Part shown: one piece after another, positions 5,774-10,291 of the stretch
Numbering within the stretch: position 1 is the first letter of the stretch
How the letters are laid out: every line of letters starts with the position of its first letter
Source: an uncultured Oscillospiraceae bacterium
Lineage (GTDB): Bacteria; Bacillota; Clostridia; Oscillospirales; Oscillospiraceae
Direction of reading: 5' to 3'
Length of the DNA: 10,291 nt
Assembly (NCBI GenBank): GCA_904398675.1
Contig: CAJFPI010000133.1
Location: 1-10,291 of the forward strand
The notes under the pieces: model-generated
Seen by the model: only the letters and a program-made list of their open reading frames with translations
Told to the model about the DNA's origin: nothing
Databases searched by the model: none
Translations under genes and position numbers: made by a program

Positions 5774-6919
5774 ATGATCTATATGGACAACGCCGCCACC
5801 AGCTTTCCCAAGCCCCCAGCCGTGGCGGAGGCTATGGCATATTATCTCAATGAGGTGGGCGCCTCCATCAACCGGGGCGTCTACCAGAGCGCCCAGGAGG
5901 CGGGGCTGGTGACGCTGCAGCTGCGGCAGCGTCTGTGCCGCCTGCTGGGCCACGGCGATCCCACCCACTGCATCCTGACCCCCGGGGATACCTGGGGGCT
6001 GAACATGGTTCTGCTGGGAGCCCTGGGGCCGGGGGACCACTGCCTGGTCAGCGCCGTGGAGCACAACGCTGTAATGCGGCCCCTCCACCGGCTGGCAGCT
6101 ATGGGCGTCACCTTTGACCGCATCCCCTGCGACGAGACAGGGCGGCTGCGGCTGGAGGCAGCGGATTCCCTGTTCCCTCCCAACACCCGGCTTGTCCTCA
6201 TCGCCCACGGCTCCAACGTCAGCGGCACTGTGCAGGATGCGGCGGCCTTGGGCCGGCTTTGCCGGGCGCGCGGCGTCCCCCTGGTGCTGGACGCCGCCCA
6301 GACTGCAGGGCACATCCCCATTGATTTTACCGGCTGGGGCCTCTCCGCCCTGGCCGCCCCGGGACACAAGGGGCTGCTGGGCCCCTCCGGCATTGGGGTG
6401 CTGCTGCTCTCGCCGGAATTTGCCAAGTCCCTCCAGCCGGTGATCACCGGCGGCACCGGCTCCGCCTCCGACCGGGAGGAGCAGCCGGACTACATGCCCG
6501 ACAAATTTGAGCCAGGCACCCCCAACCTCCCCGGCATCTACGGGCTGGAGGCGGCCCTGCGGTGGATCGAGGAGCAGGGGGTGGATGCCATTCACGCCCG
6601 GGAGGAGGAGATGTGCGCGCGGTTTCTTTCCGGGCTGCGGGAGATTCCCCAGATCCGCCTGGCGGGCAGCTGGGAAAGCCGGAATCGGGCCGCTGTCTTC
6701 TCCTTGGATTTCCTCCGCCGGGACAACGCCGAGGCCGCCTTTGACCTGGAGCAGAACTACGGCGTCCTTACCCGCTGCGGCCTCCACTGCGCCCCTGCCG
6801 CCCACCGGGCTCTGGATACCTTTCCTCAGGGGACCGTGCGGTTCAGCCCCGGCCCCTTCACCACCGATGGGGAACTCCAGGAGACCCTTGCCGCCGTTGC
6901 CGCTGCAGCAGCAGGGTAA
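5774..6919 (+). CDS. Cysteine desulfurase / selenocysteine lyase-like, class V aminotransferase fold
   Basis: PLP enzyme expected to strip sulfur from cysteine (or selenium from selenocysteine) as an enzyme-bound persulfide. It has the N-terminal YMDNAATSFPKP, EHNAV with PLP-stacking His97, VLDAAQTAG with Asp173 and Gln176, and the Schiff-base Lys199 in APGHKG. RCGLHCAPAAH carries Cys339 at the catalytic position, and GTVRFSPG closes the domain. This pattern fits the cysteine desulfurase family (TIGR01977 type) found with selenium genes rather than housekeeping IscS. The start at 5774 is chosen over an upstream in-frame ATG because it has AGGGGGA 10 bases before it and gives the family's IYxDNAATSFPKP start. 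Length 381 is normal. It is monocistronic, divergent from yedE, and ends at a strong terminator. It may load the TusA-like and DUF3343 carriers. Confidence 0.92.
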   Translation: MIYMDNAATSFPKPPAVAEAMAYYLNEVGASINRGVYQSAQEAGLVTLQLRQRLCRLLGHGDPTHCILTPGDTWGLNMVLLGALGPGDHCLVSAVEHNAVMRPLHRLAAMGVTFDRIPCDETGRLRLEAADSLFPPNTRLVLIAHGSNVSGTVQDAAALGRLCRARGVPLVLDAAQTAGHIPIDFTGWGLSALAAPGHKGLLGPSGIGVLLLSPEFAKSLQPVITGGTGSASDREEQPDYMPDKFEPGTPNLPGIYGLEAALRWIEEQGVDAIHAREEEMCARFLSGLREIPQIRLAGSWESRNRAAVFSLDFLRRDNAEAAFDLEQNYGVLTRCGLHCAPAAHRALDTFPQGTVRFSPGPFTTDGELQETLAAVAAAAAG

Positions 6920-6943
6920 ATGTTTCGGCAGCCAACCCTCCAT

Positions 6944-6995
6944 ACAGCAGGAGTCGGCGCCCACAGGGCTTGTGGGCGCCGGCTCCTGCTGTTTT
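6944..6995 (+). terminator. Intrinsic terminator of the cysteine desulfurase gene
   Basis: A 22-position stem (6944-6965 with 6971-6992) with a 5-base loop is followed by a short T run. The only non-Watson-Crick pair, 6954/6982, is T-G on the plus strand and A-C on the minus strand, so it is tuned for plus-strand RNA. The convergent mgtA gene ends 26 bases away and may use the same hairpin less efficiently. Confidence 0.8.
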
Positions 6996-7020
6996 ACATA
7001 AGGGCATTTCCTGTCTGGTT

Positions 7021-9723
7021 TTACAACAGCTCCTGATATCTGCAGATAAAGTTTCTTTTTGTGACGGTAGCCAGAACCATATAGCCGATCACAAACACGG
7101 CCAGCCACAGGAAATAAACCGGCGGGAGCGCCGTCAGCCCCAGCGCGGCCCCCAGCGGGGTAAAGGGGATGATGGTGACCGCGCTGATCCCGGCAAATGA
7201 AAGCAGCAGCACAGGTACAGAGGCCCGGCTCTGCACAAAGGGCAGCCGTGACGTGCGGAGCATATGGATGACCAGCGTCTGGCTCCACATGGATTCCACG
7301 AACCATCCGGTCTGAAACAGCGCAACATACAGCGCCTGCACAGCCGGATCGGCCACCTGTGTAAACAGCCTTCCGCCTGTTGCCATGGGACAGATCACAA
7401 AATACATCAGAAGATAGGTGGCAATGTCAAATAGGGAGCTGGTGGGCCCAATCCACAGCATAAACCTGCTGATGCCGGAGGCATCCCATTTCCGCGGCGC
7501 CTTCAGGCAGTCGGCGTCCACATTGTCCCAGGACATGGCTGTGCATGAAATATCATAAATCAGATTCAGAAGGATGAGGTGCAGCGACGCCATGGGCATG
7601 AACGGCAGGAATGCGCTGGCCGCCAGCACGGAAAACATATTGCCGAAGTTGGAGGAGGCGGTGATTTTGATGTATTTGATCATGTTGGCATAAGTTTTTC
7701 TGCCTTCCATGACACCCTGTTCCAGCACCATCAGGTCCTTCTCCAACAGGACCATCGAGGCTGTCTCCTTGGCGATGTCCACTGCGGTGTCCACGGAGAT
7801 CCCCACATCTGCAGTCTTCATGGCGGCTGCATCGTTGATTCCGTCGCCCATGTATCCCACGCTGTGTCCGTCGGCCTGCAGCACGCGGACGACACGGGCC
7901 TTCTGCTCCGGCGAGAGCTTTGCAAACACCGTGACGGCCTCCGCCAGTTTCCCCAGCTCCTGGTCATTGAGGTCCTCCAGGTCAGAGCCCAGAAGGATCC
8001 GGTCCGCATCCAGGCCTACCTGCCTGCAGATCGTGCGGGTAACCTTCTCGTTGTCCCCAGTCAGAATTTTTACCTGGACGCCGTACTCCGTCAGCGCCTG
8101 GATGGCCGCTTGGGTGGTCTCTTTGGGCGGGTCCAGGAAGGCCAGAAAGCCGATCAGCACCATGTCGGTCTCGTCCGCCACCGAGAACCGGCCGGCCGGG
8201 GCAGGGTTGGTCTTCTGGGCCACGGCGATGACCCGCATGCCATTCTCGTTCAGCTCGTCTGCTTTGGCCAGGACCTGCCGGCTCACTGCATCCGTCAGCG
8301 GCCGTACCTCCCCGCCGCACTCAGCCCAGGCGCAGCATTTGAGCATTTCCTCCACAGCGCCCTTGGTGACCAGCTGGGTCTTGCCCTCCCGGTCCTGGAC
8401 CACCACGCTCATCCGGCGGCGCACAAAGTCGAATGGGATCTCGTCCACCTTGGTATAGCGCTCCGCCATGTCCCCGTCACCCACATCCTGCTGTCTGGCG
8501 ATGACTGCCAGATCAATGAGGTTTTTCAGCCCCGTCTGGAAGTAACTATTCAGGAACGCATGGCGCAGGACGCGGTCATCCTCCTCGCCGTCGATATTCA
8601 GATGGTATTCCAGCACCACCTTGTCCTGGGTTAGGGTGCCGGTCTTGTCGGTGCACAGGATGTCCATGGAACCCAGGTTCTGGATGGAGTTCAGATTCTT
8701 GATAATGACCTTCTGCCGGCTCATGGCCATAGCCCCTTTGGCCAGGGAGGCGGTGACGATCATGGGCAGCATCTCCGGGGTCAGGCCCACTGCCACGGAG
8801 ATGGCGAACAGTGCCGCCTGCACCCAGTCCCCCTTGGTAAAGCCGTTGATGAACAGCACCACCGGCACCATCACCAGCATAAAGCGGATCAGCACCCAGG
8901 AGACGGCGTTGACTCCCTTTTCGAAGGTGGTCCTGGGAGGCTTAGCGTTCAGGTCCTTGGCCATGACGCCCAGCATCGTATCATTGCCCACAGCCAGCAC
9001 GATGGCCTTTGCGCTGCCGCTGACCACGTTGCTGCCCATAAAGGCCAGGTTTTCCATGCCAGTCAGGGAGTCCTGCCGCTGGACGGGAGCGGCCAGCTTT
9101 TCCACCGTCTCGCTCTCACCGGTAAGTGCAGACTGGCTGATGAACAGATCCTTTGCGCTGAGGACCCGCAGGTCCGCCGGGATCATATCCCCGGCGGAGA
9201 GATACACCAGGTCCCCCACCGCGATCTCGTCCATGGGGATCTCCGCCTTTTCCCCCGCCCGCTCCACGCAGGCTGTGGTGTGGAGCATGCCGATCAGTTT
9301 CTCCGCCACATTCCCGCTGCGCGTCTCCTGCACAAAGCGGAGCGTTCCGGAGATCACGACCATGGCAGCCACAATCATGACTGTGGCGTAATTGGCGTCG
9401 CCCGGCCCGGCAAGCAAAATGTCGGTGAATGCGGAGATCACCGCCAGGCCCAGCAGGATCACTGTGAAGGGATTGATAAAGGCGGTGAACAACCGTTTCA
9501 CCATGGGTTCCCGCTTCCCATAGGTGAGGATGTTGGTCCCGTAGGTCTCCCGGGACTGGTCCGCCAGCTCCGGGGTCAGACCATCTCTGGGCGTGCCGTA
9601 CTGTTTCAGGATTTCCGTCTCCGTGTGAGCGGCCGCCCAATACAGGCGCTCCCGGATAGCGTCAGCGCGCACCATGCGCTCCGTCAGGCGCGCGGTGGTG
9701 ATTCTCTTTGTAGTCTTCTTCAT
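7021..9723 (-). CDS. mgtA: Magnesium-translocating P-type ATPase (MgtA/MgtB type)
   Basis: Inner-membrane P3B-type ATPase importing Mg2+ at the cost of ATP, typically made under Mg2+ limitation. Domains in order: cytoplasmic N-terminus (1-80), TM1-2 (about 80-130), actuator domain with TGES at 201-204, TM3-4 with AVGLTPEMLPMIV at about 311-323, phosphorylation site DKTGT with Asp359, nucleotide-binding motif KGA at 454-456, TGDN at 555-558 and hinge GDGINDA at 626-632, then about six C-terminal membrane segments. Length 900 is standard and no key residue is missing. The start at 9723 has GGAGGT (9737-9732) 8 bases upstream. It is transcribed alone, converging on the cysteine desulfurase gene. 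A long structured upstream region with a short ORF suggests leader-mediated control, but no M-box is recognisable. Confidence 0.95.
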   Translation of the reverse strand: MKKTTKRITTARLTERMVRADAIRERLYWAAAHTETEILKQYGTPRDGLTPELADQSRETYGTNILTYGKREPMVKRLFTAFINPFTVILLGLAVISAFTDILLAGPGDANYATVMIVAAMVVISGTLRFVQETRSGNVAEKLIGMLHTTACVERAGEKAEIPMDEIAVGDLVYLSAGDMIPADLRVLSAKDLFISQSALTGESETVEKLAAPVQRQDSLTGMENLAFMGSNVVSGSAKAIVLAVGNDTMLGVMAKDLNAKPPRTTFEKGVNAVSWVLIRFMLVMVPVVLFINGFTKGDWVQAALFAISVAVGLTPEMLPMIVTASLAKGAMAMSRQKVIIKNLNSIQNLGSMDILCTDKTGTLTQDKVVLEYHLNIDGEEDDRVLRHAFLNSYFQTGLKNLIDLAVIARQQDVGDGDMAERYTKVDEIPFDFVRRRMSVVVQDREGKTQLVTKGAVEEMLKCCAWAECGGEVRPLTDAVSRQVLAKADELNENGMRVIAVAQKTNPAPAGRFSVADETDMVLIGFLAFLDPPKETTQAAIQALTEYGVQVKILTGDNEKVTRTICRQVGLDADRILLGSDLEDLNDQELGKLAEAVTVFAKLSPEQKARVVRVLQADGHSVGYMGDGINDAAAMKTADVGISVDTAVDIAKETASMVLLEKDLMVLEQGVMEGRKTYANMIKYIKITASSNFGNMFSVLAASAFLPFMPMASLHLILLNLIYDISCTAMSWDNVDADCLKAPRKWDASGISRFMLWIGPTSSLFDIATYLLMYFVICPMATGGRLFTQVADPAVQALYVALFQTGWFVESMWSQTLVIHMLRTSRLPFVQSRASVPVLLLSFAGISAVTIIPFTPLGAALGLTALPPVYFLWLAVFVIGYMVLATVTKRNFICRYQELL

Positions 9724-9783
9724 GATTCTGTACCTCCAATGATAAAGATTTCGCCATGCGATTTGGAAGGGGTACAGTGCAGG

Positions 9784-9882
9784 GAAGAAGGATCGATTTC
9801 TGTTATGGTATTGTCAGCGACTGCCTATCAGAAAGGAACAGACGGCAAAGCCACAGGTCCCTCCTGACAGCGATCCTACTTC
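9784..9882 (-). promoter_or_regulatory. Long-range stem in the mgtA leader
   Basis: Positions 9784-9795 pair with 9871-9882 at 11 of 12 positions (the mismatch at 9788/9878 is U-U in minus-strand RNA). Inside, GGGAC (9864-9860) can pair with GTTCC (9838-9834) using one G-U on the minus strand, above a GGC/GCC hairpin (9850-9848 with 9844-9842). One arm lies inside the short ORF and the other just after its stop codon, so translation could open the structure. Confidence 0.4.
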
Positions 9883-9922
9883 GTCCGACAGAACTTGCAC
9901 TGATACTGCTTCCCACGTCCAT
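9803..9922 (-). CDS. 39-codon ORF upstream of mgtA, candidate leader peptide
   Basis: An ATG at 9922 preceded by GAGGTG (9934-9929), 6 bases before it, opens a 39-codon ORF ending 79 bases before the mgtA start. The product begins MDVGSSISAS and contains RIAVRRDLWLCRLFL, rich in Arg, Ser and Leu; no domain is recognisable. Short ORFs upstream of Mg2+ transporter genes (mgtL in enterics) act by attenuation, which makes a leader-peptide role plausible, but there is no sequence likeness to mgtL and no acidic-proline run. An overlapping plus-strand ORF exists but lacks a good ribosome site. It could also be accidental coding inside a structured RNA. Confidence 0.35.
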   Translation of the reverse strand: MDVGSSISASSVGRSRIAVRRDLWLCRLFLSDRQSLTIP

Positions 9923-9960
9923 TCCTTTCACCTCGCTTGTCTCAAAATGATCTATCTCAT

Positions 9961-10108
9961 CGCCTCAAAGGCGCTGCTTTCCAAAAAAGGGCATAAAAGG
10001 GCCACCGTTTTCAGGGCAGCTCCCCAAAAACGATGGCCGTTAAATACGATGGAACCCGCTATGGGCGCACATGCCCACAGCCGCCTTGCGGCCGCCGCTT
10101 TTGGAAAG
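9961..10108 (-). ncRNA. Nested multi-hairpin element upstream of mgtA, probable structured RNA
   Basis: A closing stem pairs 9977-9986 with 10099-10108 (10 bp), and an inner stem pairs 9989-9994 with 10071-10076. Within these lies a 17-position hairpin (10000-10016 with 10022-10038, 5-base loop); an 8-position hairpin (10077-10084 with 10088-10095) sits in the junction, and CGCCT/AGGCG (9961-9973) lies just outside. All five imperfect pairs in the two internal hairpins are C-A on the plus strand and therefore G-U on the minus strand, so both helices are continuous only in minus-strand RNA, the sense of mgtA. I see no clear promoter and cannot assign it to a known riboswitch class. It could be part of a long mgtA leader, a separate small RNA, or a transcribed interspersed element. 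Confidence 0.5.
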
Positions 10109-10155
10109 ATTTCTGGCTTTGACTGTGGTCCACGATGCACACCTCTTTTCAAAAC
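10109..10155. other. Spacer between terminator and structured element
   Basis: Nothing recognisable. I looked for a minus-strand promoter that could start the structured RNA and found no acceptable -35/-10 pair here. Confidence 0.4.
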
Positions 10156-10187
10156 AAAAAATCCCGTATGTCCGGTGAACATACGGG
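10156..10187 (-). terminator. Intrinsic terminator on the minus strand
   Basis: A perfect 9-bp stem (10163-10171 with 10179-10187, 7-base loop) is followed on the minus strand by A and six T, then G and TTTT. It would end a transcript coming from beyond the right edge. Because it lies upstream of the structured element and mgtA, it could also be an early attenuator of a very long mgtA leader. Confidence 0.75.
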
Positions 10188-10291
10188 AGTAAAATACAAT
10201 ACTACTGCACATTCGTTTGAGCTTTAACTCTGCAGGGCGGTGAAACTGTATTATGATACACCTTGCGTTCGATGTACCCTGTTCAAACCAA
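10188..10291. other. Right-edge intergenic sequence
   Basis: No gene is visible. A short inverted repeat TGTAT/ATACA (10247-10260) is present. A minus-strand gene may end here or beyond the edge, since a minus-strand terminator follows. Confidence 0.35.

Noticed and set aside
5663..7306. 547-codon minus-strand ORF antisense to the cysteine desulfurase
   Set aside because: Shadow of a well-supported PLP enzyme gene; Gly/Ala/Pro-rich with no domain.
9724..10150. M-box (ykoK) or Mn2+ (yybP-ykoY) riboswitch before mgtA
   Set aside because: I looked on the minus strand for the conserved landmark sequences of both classes and did not find them; an Infernal search would settle it.
9756..10192. Plus-strand ORFs of 64 and 81 codons and a minus-strand ORF of 86 codons (9952-10212)
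   Set aside because: They run through the structured region, lack good ribosome sites and show no recognisable domain; the pairing pattern explains this sequence better.
1..10291. CRISPR array, tRNA or rRNA genes, insertion sequence
   Set aside because: No regularly spaced direct repeats, no tRNA- or rRNA-like sequence and no transposase motifs were seen.

Overview
The window looks like chromosome from a GC-rich gut Clostridia, most likely Oscillospirales (Flavonifractor/Lawsonibacter-like). This rests on protein style, strong AGGAGG ribosome sites, intrinsic terminators and the Firmicutes-type YolD/UmuC pair. The exact taxon is inferred.

Layout. Positions 1-36 hold a terminator for a gene off the left edge. 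Positions 41-268 are a chain of GC-rich hairpins ending in a strong plus-strand terminator, and 269-680 show no convincing gene. An extended -10 promoter at 697-705, overlapped by a near-consensus Firmicutes LexA (DinR) box and a perfect 8-bp inverted repeat, opens a plus-strand operon. Its members are a 35-residue ORF resembling the N-terminus of AlkZ-related proteins, a Y-family (UmuC/UvrX-type) translesion polymerase, an HSL-type alpha/beta hydrolase overlapping it by 4 bases, and a YolD-like protein. This looks like a DNA-damage-response operon with an unexpected hydrolase inside it.

A bidirectional palindrome at 3910-3948 separates it from a minus-strand selenium/sulfur operon: a YedE-family transporter, a TusA/SirA-like carrier and a DUF3343 protein. 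Divergently, from a promoter in the same intergenic region, runs a class-V aminotransferase-fold cysteine desulfurase of the type seen with selenium genes. Together they suggest uptake of a selenium or sulfur species and its handling as persulfide/perselenide. selD is not in the window. The yedE transcript has a promoter-proximal terminator in its leader, suggesting attenuation.

The right third is mgtA, a P-type Mg2+ ATPase on the minus strand. The 570 bases upstream of it have no conventional gene but are highly structured. A 39-codon ORF with a ribosome site is interleaved with an 11-bp long-range pairing. Further out is a nested multi-hairpin element whose stem mismatches all become G-U pairs when read as minus-strand RNA. 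It is not a recognisable M-box and is the best candidate here for an undescribed regulatory RNA. A minus-strand terminator at 10156-10187 lies upstream of it.
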